Source: JAPOVO01 sp026708165 (lineage in GTDB: Bacteria; Chloroflexota; UBA11872; VXNJ01). From it: a DNA stretch of 64,000 nt. The DNA is taken from contig OZ242360.1 in NCBI GenBank assembly GCA_965208775.1, positions 248,001-312,000 on the forward strand. Reading direction: 5' to 3'. Under the pieces are notes generated by a model that was not told the DNA's origin, ran no database searches, and worked only from the letters and a program-made list of their open reading frames with translations. Positions 26,744 through 36,386 of the stretch are shown in pieces (within the stretch, counting starts at the first letter, position 1; each line of letters opens with the position of its first letter). The position numbers and the translations under genes were made by a program.

Positions 26744-27652
26744 CTAGTACAGTTGCCGTGAGAGAAAGAGCTTAAGTTGTGTAGCCGTGAATATGAATAT
26801 GACCGCGAACAGAATCCAGGACATAGCCGCAGCCAGACCCATGTCGAAACGCTGAAACCCGTTGAAGAAGATCGACCACTGAACACTTTCGGTCGCGCTG
26901 GCTGGCCCTCCTTGGGTCATTACGAACATCTGTGTGAAGACCTGCCAAGCCGCAATCACAAGCGTGACAACCACGAAGATGAGCGGATTCCGCAGGAGCG
27001 GCAGAGTTATATGTCTGAACGTTTGAAGCCGATTTGCGCCGTCGACCTTGGCCGCCTCATAGAAGACTTCCGGGATGTCGGCCAAGCCAGCAAGGAAGAT
27101 AATCATGTAATAGCCGATAAGGCTCCAGATGGTCATGATTATGATTGCCGGCATCGCCCAAAACGCGCTCAATAGCCAGTTGGGACCGGACACGCCGAAG
27201 TATTGAAGGAGCTCGTTGACCCCTCCATCCGCGCGGAACATCCAAATCCAGATCAGCGCAACGACGACGCCCGGGGTGATGACAGGTATAAAGAACAGTG
27301 TTCGAAAAACTGAACGGAGCTTTCGCGCGTGGTTGCCGATCAAGGCCAACCCCAGCGACGTTATTACTACGCCCGGCACGAGGAAGACAACGTATTGGCC
27401 AGTATTGCGGAACGACTTCCAGAAGCGTTCATTCTCGAACGCTCGTTTATAGTTGTCGATCCCAACCAGTGACCATTCGTCGCGTAACGGACTCCAGTCT
27501 GAAAAACTGATGACCAGTGAAACGACAATGGCTACAAAAGAGAACACCAGCAGGAACAACGCCGCCGGGGATATCAGCAAATAACCTGAAACGGTGTCCC
27601 TGAATACCTGACCGCGAAGGCGTCTGCGCTTCGTAGCTGAGTCAGTTGTCAT
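26744..27652 (-). CDS. carbohydrate ABC transporter permease, MalF type
   Basis: A 302-residue permease; helices begin with LLISPAALFLLVFSFVAIVV. The EAA loop is FYEAAKVDGANRLQTFRHI. It follows the solute-binding protein gene after a 96-base gap that holds a strong hairpin. Its start at ATG 27652 has only a weak ribosome site, which together with the hairpin suggests lower permease than binding-protein output. Confidence 0.93.
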   Translation of the reverse strand: MTTDSATKRRRLRGQVFRDTVSGYLLISPAALFLLVFSFVAIVVSLVISFSDWSPLRDEWSLVGIDNYKRAFENERFWKSFRNTGQYVVFLVPGVVITSLGLALIGNHARKLRSVFRTLFFIPVITPGVVVALIWIWMFRADGGVNELLQYFGVSGPNWLLSAFWAMPAIIIMTIWSLIGYYMIIFLAGLADIPEVFYEAAKVDGANRLQTFRHITLPLLRNPLIFVVVTLVIAAWQVFTQMFVMTQGGPASATESVQWSIFFNGFQRFDMGLAAAMSWILFAVIFIFTATQLKLFLSRQLY

Positions 27653-27692
27653 GACGACTCATGGTCCAAATATATGCCGCCAAAATGCACGG

Positions 27693-27728
27693 CCCTTGAC
27701 CGGAGCGAACTGGTCGCTCCGGCCAGGG
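27693..27728 (-). promoter_or_regulatory. intercistronic hairpin between binding protein and permease genes
   Basis: A perfect 9-bp stem (CCGGAGCGA at 27700-27708 and TCGCTCCGG at 27714-27722) with a 5-base loop, extended by CCCT/AGGG arms at 27693-27696 and 27725-27728. No T-run follows. By analogy with malE-malF type gaps, it could stabilise the upstream message or partly terminate transcription, so more binding protein is made. Confidence 0.55.
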
Positions 27729-27748
27729 AGACACGTGCGATTTGTGTT

Positions 27749-29209
27749 CTAGGACCTCCCACCCGCTTCTTGGAGAATCGGGTCGGCTTCATCCACGATC
27801 TCCTGCAGGGTCTGGTCGATGTCGGCACCTTCGATGTAAATCGACTCAAGCTTCGGCTTGACGATGTTGTTCACCTCGTTGTAGCGGATGAACGGGTAGG
27901 CGCCACCTGTGGGAGCGATTCGAGGAACCCTTGTGAGCAAGGGCTCGCGCTTGACCGAGTTGTTCCACTCGTCGCTGACGTAGAGCGCCTTGCGGGGCGC
28001 GAACCTGCTCATGATCCGAATGCGATCCTTGAAGCTCTGGAGGCCGGCGTAATACTGGGCCCAGCGCCAGGCCGCTTCCTTCATCTTGGCCTTCTTCGGC
28101 ATTACGACCATGTTGTACCAGGTGGTCGTGGCCGGACCGTCGCCACCGGGACCTTCGGGGAAGGGAACAAAGTCGAAGTTCTTTTCCGGCGCTCCGTTGC
28201 GGACTCTGGCTATGCCCCAGGTTCCGCCGATTACAAACGCTGACTTGCCCTGCAAGTACTGCTGAAAGTCCTGACGCTCCGGACCGAGCGGCAAGGAGAC
28301 CTTGTCCTCATTCAGCAACGCCATGGTGTACTCGATGAAGTTCTTCGTGGAGCCATCCAGGATTGCCAGACCGTCCTGGTTCTCGTTGTAGAACTTGGCC
28401 CCCTGCACGTGCTGCCAGACGGAGAACAGTCCTCCGTGCGGAATGGATACCAGGAATCCCGAGCGGTCGACGGATCCGTCGTCCTTGCGAGTGGTCAGCT
28501 TATTGACGTTCTCGCGGAAAGTGTCCCAGTCCCAATTCCAAACAGCGTCAAACGACGGGTCAAGCCCCTGTTCCAGGAGCATGTCCTTGTCGTAGAACAT
28601 GACGTAGGAGTCTGGCCCTTCCATGGGAATCCCAAATATCTGGCCCTCCTTCTGGTTGTAGAAGAGAGCACCATCCATGAAATGGTCCATGGTCATGGAG
28701 GAGTCTGTCTTAATCAGGTCGTTGAACGCTTCCAGGGTCCCGAGGTCGTAAAAGTCGCGCGCCCAGATGATGGAGGAGTGCATGATGTCGGGTGGATTGC
28801 CCGCAGCGGCCGCGGCCTGGAACTTCTGCACGTATTCATTGCCGAACGGCACGTGCTGCATTTTGATTTTGAGACCCGGGTTCTGGGCCTCGAAGTCCGC
28901 CTTGATCCACTCGAACCAGTTCTTCGACTCGACACCCGATGCAGGATTCCACCAGTCCCAGTATTCGAATTCGCCGGTGATCTGCTTTGGCTTCATCGCC
29001 ATTGCTTCTTGCGTGACGACCTTCTCGACTATCTTCTCCTGGACGACGGCCTTCTCGACTATCTGTGTGACGACCTTCTCAACGGGAACTTCCTTGACTA
29101 CCTCGACAACCTGCGTCTCTCCGCAGCCGCCGATGGCAGCGACGCCCACAACGCCAAGCGTTGCAACGCCTGCGGTCCCAAGTAGTTTTCTTCTGCTCAA
29201 ACTAGCCAT
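27749..29209 (-). CDS. ABC transporter solute-binding lipoprotein
   Basis: A 486-residue extracellular binding protein. It has a Tat-like SRRKLLG motif, a hydrophobic core and a lipobox ending at Cys29 (IGGC). A Val/Glu/Lys stalk spans ~32-70 with repeats such as VEKVVTQIVEKAVVQEKIVE. The body starts at FEYWDWWNPASGVESKNWFE, typical of sugar-type binding proteins. ATG 29209 has GGAGG eight bases upstream. It is the first gene of the second importer operon; its substrate cannot be read from sequence. Confidence 0.94.
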   Translation of the reverse strand: MASLSRRKLLGTAGVATLGVVGVAAIGGCGETQVVEVVKEVPVEKVVTQIVEKAVVQEKIVEKVVTQEAMAMKPKQITGEFEYWDWWNPASGVESKNWFEWIKADFEAQNPGLKIKMQHVPFGNEYVQKFQAAAAAGNPPDIMHSSIIWARDFYDLGTLEAFNDLIKTDSSMTMDHFMDGALFYNQKEGQIFGIPMEGPDSYVMFYDKDMLLEQGLDPSFDAVWNWDWDTFRENVNKLTTRKDDGSVDRSGFLVSIPHGGLFSVWQHVQGAKFYNENQDGLAILDGSTKNFIEYTMALLNEDKVSLPLGPERQDFQQYLQGKSAFVIGGTWGIARVRNGAPEKNFDFVPFPEGPGGDGPATTTWYNMVVMPKKAKMKEAAWRWAQYYAGLQSFKDRIRIMSRFAPRKALYVSDEWNNSVKREPLLTRVPRIAPTGGAYPFIRYNEVNNIVKPKLESIYIEGADIDQTLQEIVDEADPILQEAGGRS

Positions 29210-29753
29210 CTACGAGTCCTCCACTCACTGAAAACAATGCTTCGACTTTCGAATGTGTCTAACCGACCACCAGAATCGCTACAGAATCACCTCCCCGGTT
29301 CGAGATTAGTTGAGATCGCGATAACGCCTACGCGTGGGGCCTGGACGGGTTCGCGCCGTGGAAGAGCACTCTGTTCTTTCCGCCGAGCCGCCGAGAACTG
29401 AAGATTTAGCGAGCCTCCCTCAACTTTTCCACGTGTAATCGCGGTTTTACATACAAAAGCTGGGGCGTGACCTGCTTCCACTTCAGCCATCCCCAGCGCG
29501 TGCAACGAAGAAGGATACATTCCTCCCTCGCCAAACTCAAGATTAACTATGCGCGAGTTCCTACGGACCTCACCGTCCTCTTTTGAATACGACCGCCGGT
29601 ACTCCTTGCGCCTTCGCCGGAGCGATGTCGCGTTGAGAAGTCAGCTGCGACCGGTGCATAGCGTGCAAGGCAGCAGGGGGAGAAGCACGGGTGGCGTACT
29701 GGACTCAGCCGCAAGCCGCGCGCGGCTTCGCTGGTATGCAGTTCGCGTATCAA
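29210..29753. other. 544-base region between the importer operon and tRNA-Gly
   Basis: This stretch should contain the promoter of the binding-protein operon (transcribed leftward) and the 3' flank of the tRNA gene. A 77-codon open frame at 29287-29520 (minus) has no signal, no ribosome site and no family resemblance, so I do not call it. No other gene or repeat is apparent. Confidence 0.5.
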
Positions 29754-29829
29754 TGGAGCGGGGGACGGGGCTCGAACCCGCGACATCCAGCTTGGAAGGC
29801 TAGCGCTCTACCAACTGAGCTACCCCCGC
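29754..29829 (-). tRNA. trnG: tRNA-Gly (anticodon TCC), CCA encoded
   Basis: The minus strand folds into a 76-nt cloverleaf: acceptor GCGGGGG (29829-29823) pairs with CCCCCGC (29764-29758), the D arm is GCTC-AGTTGGTA-GAGC, the anticodon loop CTTCCAA holds TCC for GGA codons, and the T arm is GCGGG-TTCGAGC-CCCGT with one wobble pair. The discriminator T is followed by an encoded CCA. It lies 130 bases downstream of the dnaE2 OB-domain frame. Confidence 0.95.
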
Positions 29830-29959
29830 GAGCCGCGCGTCACTTCGGCAGTGCGGTCAGCATTACTGAGTTTACCTAAGTGCTTTTCGTTCACGTTGGG
29901 AAGCTGAAAATTTCAGTTTAATTATGTCAACTACATTGGGAAGTCGCCGGCCCATGGCG

Positions 29960-30541
29960 TCAATGCCAGTCGTGCGACGGCGGGGTATCCATATATGGCC
30001 CGTCGAGAGACATGATCCGCTCCGCCCGAACATGGATCGCCGTGTCTTCATCTTCAAGCTCGCCGTAAATCGCTATAACCGGCTCGTCCAGGATCACGTG
30101 CTTATAACGCTTGAAAACATTTGGCTTGACGACGACGTTGATTAGGCCAGTCTCATCCTCCAGCGTCATAAATACGAACCCACGCGCGGTCTCCGGACGC
30201 TGACGGTTTATAACGATCCCGGCAACCGTTACGTAGACGCCGGTGCGCGCTTGCTGATGAAAGGACCTGGAAATCGCGGCGTCGCCCAATCCGGGCGCCT
30301 GCACTCCGCTGCCCATGCCGTCGTAGCTGTTTCCCGCTCTGCGCGCGTGTTCCCCATACCGTCCTCGGGCTTCATCTCCTTGTTCGCCGCCCAAGTCGAA
30401 CGCGCTCTGCAACGCTGACGCGGTCTGGTTGCGTGGATGGCCCCGGCTCAGACGCGCTCTGGGAGCGCCAATGGAGTCAAGTCCGCGCTTGCGGCGCTTT
30501 TTCTCCCGCGGAGAAATCCCGGCTTCCCGAGTCTCAACCAC
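29960..30541 (-). CDS. separated C-terminal OB-fold part of error-prone DNA polymerase
   Basis: A 193-residue frame. Its last ~95 residues match the OB-fold at the end of DnaE2: VAGIVINRQRPETARGFVF and TLEDETGLINVVV. The first ~95 residues are a basic, low-complexity linker. It is in the same reading frame as dnaE2, from which it is separated only by a TAA (30550-30548) and two codons. A GTG at 30541 has GAGGT eight bases upstream, so reinitiation on the same message is plausible. It is either a translationally coupled subunit or the product of a nonsense mutation in a 1,193-codon gene. Confidence 0.75.
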   Translation of the reverse strand: MVETREAGISPREKKRRKRGLDSIGAPRARLSRGHPRNQTASALQSAFDLGGEQGDEARGRYGEHARRAGNSYDGMGSGVQAPGLGDAAISRSFHQQARTGVYVTVAGIVINRQRPETARGFVFMTLEDETGLINVVVKPNVFKRYKHVILDEPVIAIYGELEDEDTAIHVRAERIMSLDGPYMDTPPSHDWH

Positions 30542-30547
30542 GAACTC

Positions 30548-33538
30548 TTACCTCACCGCCGACTCGTCCGCGACAGACCGCCTCACCGAGCCATTTGCCC
30601 GAACCGCCTGGTTATGTGATGGCCGCTTGTCTCGAAGCCGGGCCGCCAGCTTCCGCAGTTCGGTAGCCGTCAGCACGCCCGCGCGCTTGAGGGACGGACG
30701 ATGGAACTCGATCCCGCGGAATTCGGTGGACAACTGGGTGGCAGCGAAGTCCATACGCATCTGCGTCATTTCATTTGCGGGTTTCAGCTCGACATCCTCT
30801 TCGAGTTCGTCCGCCAGGCTGGGTAGTTCGTCACCATGCTCGGCCGGAGCGTACGCCTGGATGCGCCAAAGCGCTTCCCGTCTTTCGACCCCAAGGCTGC
30901 GAAAAGCCCCTGCTGTCGCCAGCTTTCTGAGCATGTCGATCGGTAGATGCGTCCGGCGGCAGAAGTCCTCAAGGGCCTGATATCTCCCACGCTCAATCTC
31001 ACTGTCCAGCCTCGTCCGGCAGACCTCGCCCACCCCTTTGACATAGCGATATCCCATTCGAACGGCGCCGTCGGGTTCCATGGTGCAGTCGAAACGGCTG
31101 CGCTGAACGTCTACCGAGCGCACCGTAACGCCATGCCGCTGAGCGTCGCCGATGAGCGTGTGCGGGTGATAGAACCCCATGGGCTGAGAGTTGAGGATGG
31201 CGCACAGGAACTCGGCGGGGTGGCGCACCTTGAGCCAGGCGGAGACGTATACCAGGATCGCAAACGCCCAGGAATGGGCTTCGGGAAAGCCGTAGCCGGC
31301 GTAGCCCTCGATCTGCTGATATATCTGCTCCGCGGCATCCCGCGGCACTCCATTTCGGGCCATGCCGTCCATAAGGTCACGCTTGAGAGCCTGGATATGC
31401 TGGAGGGAGCGCTTGCGAGTCATCGCCCGGCGCAGGGCGTCAGCTTTGGCCGGCGAAAAACCGGCCGCGTCTATGGCCATCTGCATGCACTGTTCCTGGA
31501 ATAGCGGCAGCCCCAAGGTCCGCTCCAAAGCCTTCTTGAGGCCAGGCCAAACAGGGCGGCTGTCTTCTCTGCCGGCCCGACGCAATATCCAGCGCCGGTG
31601 CATCTTGGTCGTCATCGGACCGGGCCGGATGATGGCCACCTCTATCACAAGGTCGTAGAACACCCGCGGGCGTGTGCGGGGGAGCGCGTTTATCTGCGCA
31701 CGGCTCTCGATCTGGAAAAGACCAAGCGTATCGGCGGCGCATATAGCGTCATATATATCTTTATCTTCTTCCTTTTCAATATTGGGGTGGTCATAGGGTC
31801 TAAAGCTGGCCAGTGTGTACTTCTCCCCGCGCTGCTGCTCCAGCAGCCGGAAGGCGCGATGTACCATCGTCATCATGCCCAGCCCCAGAAGGTCGATCTT
31901 CATCAATCCCGCGTCGGCGCAATCGTCCTTGTCCCACTGAATCACCGTCCGGTTTTCCATGGTCGCGGGCTCTATGGGCACCGACTCCGGCAGCGGACGA
32001 GAAGAGATGACCATGCCGCCGGTGTGGATGCCGAGATGGCGCGGGAAGTCGTCGATCTGTCTACAAAGCTCCAACAGATGCGAGGCAACCCGGTTGGGAA
32101 TCTCGGCGGGAAATTCGGCACCCTCCTTGACCTCTTGCTCAATGTTGGACGAGTGATGCCATTGGAGGTGTTTGGCCAGCCGGTCCACCTGAGCCAGCGG
32201 CAGTCCGAGCGCCTTGCCCACGTCGCGGATGGCGGACCGCCCTCGGAAGGCTATGACGTTGGCCACCATGCCGGCCCGGTCGCGTCCGTAGCGCTCGTAT
32301 ACGTGCTGGATAACCCGCTCGCGCTCTTGATGCTCGATATCCAGGTCTATGTCCGGCGGCTCGCCGCGCTGCGACGACATAAAGCGCTCGAACATCAGGT
32401 TTGCGCTTATGGGGTCTATCAAAGAGATTTTCAGCGCGTAGCAAAGAATCGAACTTGGGGCCGACCCCCGTGTGTTTACCAGGATGTCGTTGTCGTGACA
32501 GAACTGCACGATTTCACGCACGGTCAAAAAGTAACCGGCGAGGTCGTTCTCCCTGACGTGTTTTAGCTCGCGATTCACTCGCCGTCTGACTTCGTCGGTG
32601 ACTTGGCTGTACAGGCGTTCGACGCCTTCCCATGTCAGCTTTTTGAGGTATTCATATTCGGAATCGCCCCTGGGAGTCGGGAACTTCGGCAACCCGTATT
32701 CAAGAGGCTTGCTCAGGTCGAAATCGCACATGTCCGCGATATGCAAGGTGTTGGTTATCGCTCCAGGCACACCGTCGAAGAGCCGCGCCATTTCCTCGGG
32801 CGGCTTCAGGCAGTATTCACTATTAGGCCTCAAGAGCCGCCCTGCATTCCTTAGAGTTTTCGTGTGCTTTATGCAGACCAGCACATCTTGCAGGCGCTTG
32901 CGAGAGCGTTCGTGATAGTGCGCGTCGTTTGTGGCCACAAGCGGTATCCCTATGTTCCTTGAGACCTCGATAAGCCGGTTGCCAATGATGATTTCCTCTT
33001 CATGCAGATGGTTCTGCAATTCCAGATAGAAACAGCCAGGCTCGAACATCGATTTGTAAATGCCTGACAACTCAATTGCACGGTCTGTATTCCCCGCCAG
33101 AGCAGCCGTGGGAATCTCGCCGCGCTTGCAACCGGAAAGGCCAATCAGACCCTTGGAGTGCCGGGCCAGGAAATCCAATGAAAGCTCCGCATTTCCCTTG
33201 GGACGGTCGCGATGAGCTTCGGTAGAGATCAGACATATATTTGAGTAGCCCTGTCGGTCTCGTGCCAGAAGAGTCAGATGCGAGCCGCCCTCGAGTGTGA
33301 TCTCCATACCGACGATGGCCTTCAACCATGGCCTCGTATCGGCCACTTCGTTAGCCTCCGCTACAGCTCTGGAAAACCGGACTACGCCGTAAACGCCATC
33401 GTGATCGGTTACCGCAAGCGCGGCAAGACCAAGCTCCTTGCCCTTGTCCGCCATCTCTTCGGGATGCGACGCACCATCGAGAAAAGAGAAATTCGTATGC
33501 GCGTGTAGCTCGGCGTAGCGCGGCTGCAGGCTACTCAA
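30548..33538 (-). CDS. dnaE2: error-prone DNA polymerase III alpha, DnaE2 (catalytic part)
   Basis: A 996-residue C-family polymerase. The PHP domain starts with ELHAHTNFSF (His12, His14) and TDHDGVYG. The palm has NTRGSAPSS (~355) and the catalytic acidic motif PDIDLD at 395-400. The helix-hairpin-helix and thumb regions follow, but the C-terminal OB-fold is missing and is encoded by the next frame. It works with ImuA and ImuB in damage-induced mutagenic translesion synthesis. The TTG start overlaps the imuB stop codon in a TTGA, which implies translational coupling. No beta-clamp gene is nearby. Confidence 0.95.
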   Translation of the reverse strand: MSSLQPRYAELHAHTNFSFLDGASHPEEMADKGKELGLAALAVTDHDGVYGVVRFSRAVAEANEVADTRPWLKAIVGMEITLEGGSHLTLLARDRQGYSNICLISTEAHRDRPKGNAELSLDFLARHSKGLIGLSGCKRGEIPTAALAGNTDRAIELSGIYKSMFEPGCFYLELQNHLHEEEIIIGNRLIEVSRNIGIPLVATNDAHYHERSRKRLQDVLVCIKHTKTLRNAGRLLRPNSEYCLKPPEEMARLFDGVPGAITNTLHIADMCDFDLSKPLEYGLPKFPTPRGDSEYEYLKKLTWEGVERLYSQVTDEVRRRVNRELKHVRENDLAGYFLTVREIVQFCHDNDILVNTRGSAPSSILCYALKISLIDPISANLMFERFMSSQRGEPPDIDLDIEHQERERVIQHVYERYGRDRAGMVANVIAFRGRSAIRDVGKALGLPLAQVDRLAKHLQWHHSSNIEQEVKEGAEFPAEIPNRVASHLLELCRQIDDFPRHLGIHTGGMVISSRPLPESVPIEPATMENRTVIQWDKDDCADAGLMKIDLLGLGMMTMVHRAFRLLEQQRGEKYTLASFRPYDHPNIEKEEDKDIYDAICAADTLGLFQIESRAQINALPRTRPRVFYDLVIEVAIIRPGPMTTKMHRRWILRRAGREDSRPVWPGLKKALERTLGLPLFQEQCMQMAIDAAGFSPAKADALRRAMTRKRSLQHIQALKRDLMDGMARNGVPRDAAEQIYQQIEGYAGYGFPEAHSWAFAILVYVSAWLKVRHPAEFLCAILNSQPMGFYHPHTLIGDAQRHGVTVRSVDVQRSRFDCTMEPDGAVRMGYRYVKGVGEVCRTRLDSEIERGRYQALEDFCRRTHLPIDMLRKLATAGAFRSLGVERREALWRIQAYAPAEHGDELPSLADELEEDVELKPANEMTQMRMDFAATQLSTEFRGIEFHRPSLKRAGVLTATELRKLAARLRDKRPSHNQAVRANGSVRRSVADESAVR

Positions 33539-35178
33539 TCAATCGTTCCCTGTGCGTACCAGCGCCCGGATCTCAAATCGCAGTAGATCAACAGCGTCGT
33601 CCCGCCATCAAGAGATACACGAAAATAGTCGCGCTCATACGGCTCCTCCCACCATTCCGACGTGAGCCTGTGCGGACCTCGGCAAGCGGCAACGTTTCTG
33701 GAAACGCCCGCAAACTCCAGACGCCGCACACCTTTCCGCAACTCCAGGCAGTCCCCATCTCCTCCTGGAAGAGATTCAGGGGTATAACGGTCAATTAACG
33801 AATAAGGTCCGCCCTCAACCAGCCGTGCCTGTAGCGGCTTATCGAAGAGCCGCAACATGCCGCCCGAATCGGCAGCGTAGCGTTCCTCAGGAGGGTGAGA
33901 GTTTCGGGCTGACAGCTCCGACTCCTTAAAGTCTGCATATTCAAAGTAGGCGCCGACCTTGCGGAAAGCGCGTTCCGGCAGGCGCTCTTCCAGACATAGC
34001 TTGGTCCGGTAGACCGCTCCTTCCCCCAGCTCTACTTGTAAACGGCTCAAGGCGCGATTGGCCCGTTCCAGCCGGTCTGCCCGATTGGGCAGCAGCCCAA
34101 TCGCCTTCCCTTCAAAAGCTGACAGCTCGTCCACTTGCATCCGGATGAACTCCACCCCAGGCTCGTCGAGCGGCATTTCGTCGAGGCTGGAGGTCGGCTC
34201 GCGGGACGCTTCACTCGCGTCCAGATACCACCGGACGGCATCACGGAAAGTGCGAGCCTGGGCCGAAGGTTCCGGCAGGTTAAGCGTGAACGACTTCGAC
34301 ACGCCATCGGAGCGGCCTATCTCAGCCCGCATCCGCCGCGACATCATGCCTCTGGATCGCAGCCGCGCCGCGAGCCGCTCCGAAAGGCCTTGCAGAGCAA
34401 ACGTTATGCGATCGAGGTTGTGCTCCTCCCACTCGAACTGCATTTCGTCGCTCAGCACCAGCGGACGCTCCCGGCCTTCGACCGGCCGCCGGTCGTCACC
34501 CTGCGCCAGACGCCAAGCCAGCGATCCTTCAGTCCCGTAACGTAAACGGACCGAATTGCGAGGAAGCGCGGCGTATTCACCCATCGTACGCACGCCCAGT
34601 AGCCGCAGCTGCTCCAGCGACTGTTCCGGGAGCGGAAGAAGATCCACCGATTGTGGGGCCAGGAACTCACGGTCAGTCGAATTCACTACCTTGCCCCCCA
34701 CCTCTTCGGACGTGAGAGCCGCAATCTCCGCCGCGAACTTGCCGGTCGCAAGGCCTATATAAGGAGTCTGCTCGAGGCGTTCGTATATCTCCCTGCGGAC
34801 CCGTTCACACAGACTCGAGTCGGAACCATAAAGCCGTTCCAGACCGGTGGCGTCTATAAAGGCAAGGTCTACTCCTGAGTCTTCTACCGAAGGCGAAAAA
34901 CAGTCCAGTATCTCCAGCACTCCATCGAAGGCCGCCTCGTATTTATCCGGAGCGTCCGGAAGATAGACACCCTGCGGACACCTAAGCTGGGCTTCCTTGA
35001 AAGCCATGCCGAGTCGAATGCCAGCCGCCTCCGCGGCAAGCGAGACCTCGACGAGCCGACGGTCCTTAGCCCGCGGCTCGAAGATGGCTAGCGACAGCGA
35101 CCGCCACTCCGGACGCTCTCTGGTTTCCAGTGATGTCCGGAAACGCGGTATGCGTACGCAGACCGTCTTCCTCTTCAA
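33535..35178 (-). CDS. imuB: ImuB, inactive Y-family polymerase homologue
   Basis: A 547-residue Y-family polymerase-like adaptor. The N-terminal motif reads VCVRIPRFRTSLE, where active Y-family enzymes have a catalytic Asp, so it is expected to be catalytically dead, as is known for ImuB. It keeps the palm segment SGVDLAFIDATGLERLYG, helix-hairpin-helix region and little-finger-like C-terminal part. In characterised systems ImuB links ImuA and DnaE2 to the sliding clamp. The TTG start at 35178 has AGGGAGG four bases upstream; it overlaps the 3' end of imuA by 113 bases. Confidence 0.92.
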   Translation of the reverse strand: MKRKTVCVRIPRFRTSLETRERPEWRSLSLAIFEPRAKDRRLVEVSLAAEAAGIRLGMAFKEAQLRCPQGVYLPDAPDKYEAAFDGVLEILDCFSPSVEDSGVDLAFIDATGLERLYGSDSSLCERVRREIYERLEQTPYIGLATGKFAAEIAALTSEEVGGKVVNSTDREFLAPQSVDLLPLPEQSLEQLRLLGVRTMGEYAALPRNSVRLRYGTEGSLAWRLAQGDDRRPVEGRERPLVLSDEMQFEWEEHNLDRITFALQGLSERLAARLRSRGMMSRRMRAEIGRSDGVSKSFTLNLPEPSAQARTFRDAVRWYLDASEASREPTSSLDEMPLDEPGVEFIRMQVDELSAFEGKAIGLLPNRADRLERANRALSRLQVELGEGAVYRTKLCLEERLPERAFRKVGAYFEYADFKESELSARNSHPPEERYAADSGGMLRLFDKPLQARLVEGGPYSLIDRYTPESLPGGDGDCLELRKGVRRLEFAGVSRNVAACRGPHRLTSEWWEEPYERDYFRVSLDGGTTLLIYCDLRSGRWYAQGTID

Positions 35179-36127
35179 CTTGCCTCCCTATGAACGGACA
35201 ATCGACTACGAGCCTGCGCAGCCCTGCCGTGCTACGGCTCTTGAGAACGTTGACTTGGAGCCTCATACCCGCGGGCGCAAGGCCCATCGCCCCTTCATGC
35301 CAAAGCCAGCCGCGCCGGACCACGCCCAGCCGCAGCGACGAATAGAAACGTAGTCCCATCAGCCCTCGCTCGGTGGTGACGATGCACGAGGCAGCGGCAC
35401 GGCCCGCGAGACCCGCCAGCCGCGCCAGAATGTTCGGATGCGCGTCCTGATCGGCCATGTCGAGCAGCACGGCGTCGAACCCCTCACTGTTCAGCAGGTT
35501 GGACGCCGCCCTCAACGCGCCCTTGGCATCGTCGGGACGTACTACCGCCAAGCGCCGCAGGTCGATTCCCACCGCAGCCGCCGCGGGCGGATAGAACTGC
35601 CTCGGCAGGTCGATATAGGCAGCCACGCCGCCTCCATTCATGGCGGTGGTCAAGGCACGCAGCGCCAAGGTCAGCTTGCCGCTGGAAGACCCACCGGTTA
35701 GCTCGGTCAGCTTGCCACAGGGCAGCCCCTCGAAGCCGGTGGCGGCGTCCAGCTCGGGCAACCCGGTAGCCAGTCCCGGCGATGGCGTATAACGCCCGGC
35801 GAACAGACGTCCCGAGGCTCGAATTCCCCAGCGCCGCTCCACCTTCAGCACTGCTTCTCGTAAAGACTTCCGCCGTGCCGCCTGACGGTACCCTTCTCCC
35901 TGCTCCGAAAAAGGGCCAAAGTAAGAAGGACATAAGTCCCCCTCCCCTCCCGATGGAGCCATTGCCTGCGGCACGGACTCCGGGATTTCGGAGACCTTCA
36001 ACAAAGACTCTCCCACAGCTTGCTTTATTCGCTCCTTTGCCGCCCTGTGCTCACTTGTGAGCAGCAGACCACGCTTTCCCCAAATCAAAACAGTGGATCC
36101 GCAATATAACATACAAAACACGAACAA
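35066..36127 (-). CDS. imuA: ImuA, RecA-like mutasome protein
   Basis: A 353-residue RecA/SulA-like protein. The core begins at GLPCGKLTELTGGSSSGK, with a Walker A-like loop, followed by ALTTAMNGGGVAAYIDL and a Walker B-like strand DAVLLDMAD. Characterised ImuA supports DnaE2-ImuB translesion synthesis. The true start is uncertain: TTG 36127 gives the full frame, but the first ~25 residues (FVFCMLYCGSTVLIW) do not look family-like and a later start is possible. No LexA operator could be recognised upstream. The 259 bases to the next gene hold no other feature except a candidate promoter for that gene. Confidence 0.88.
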   Translation of the reverse strand: MFVFCMLYCGSTVLIWGKRGLLLTSEHRAAKERIKQAVGESLLKVSEIPESVPQAMAPSGGEGDLCPSYFGPFSEQGEGYRQAARRKSLREAVLKVERRWGIRASGRLFAGRYTPSPGLATGLPELDAATGFEGLPCGKLTELTGGSSSGKLTLALRALTTAMNGGGVAAYIDLPRQFYPPAAAAVGIDLRRLAVVRPDDAKGALRAASNLLNSEGFDAVLLDMADQDAHPNILARLAGLAGRAAASCIVTTERGLMGLRFYSSLRLGVVRRGWLWHEGAMGLAPAGMRLQVNVLKSRSTAGLRRLVVDCPFIGRQVEEEDGLRTHTAFPDITGNQRASGVAVAVASHLRAAG

Positions 36128-36386
36128 ACTAAGTCCACATCAACTGCGCACCGAACTCAAAGGGCATCATGCGCCAACACCGCCAAAACGCAGTCGCATG
36201 AAGGTGGTTGAATAGCAGATAAGCCTCAAGCGTTACCAGCCGCCGATTTTCTACTTCGCAACCCATAACGTCTAAAATCTCAATTGATAAACGCCATTCC
36301 GCCTTCCTTCAATAAACATTGAAGCTGGCGCGCTTATTGCCGAATAGACAGTGCACACAGTGACGCAGAAATAAGGAGGCAGTTCT

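Noticed and set aside
29904..29916. Perfect 13-base palindrome CTGAAAATTTCAG downstream of the OB-fold frame
   Set aside because: Could be an operator or part of a terminator, but it is short, AT-rich and not repeated near any start, so chance is likely.
29925..29930. TTGACA upstream of tRNA-Gly as a promoter element
   Set aside because: No acceptable -10 hexamer follows at 16-18 bases on the minus strand.
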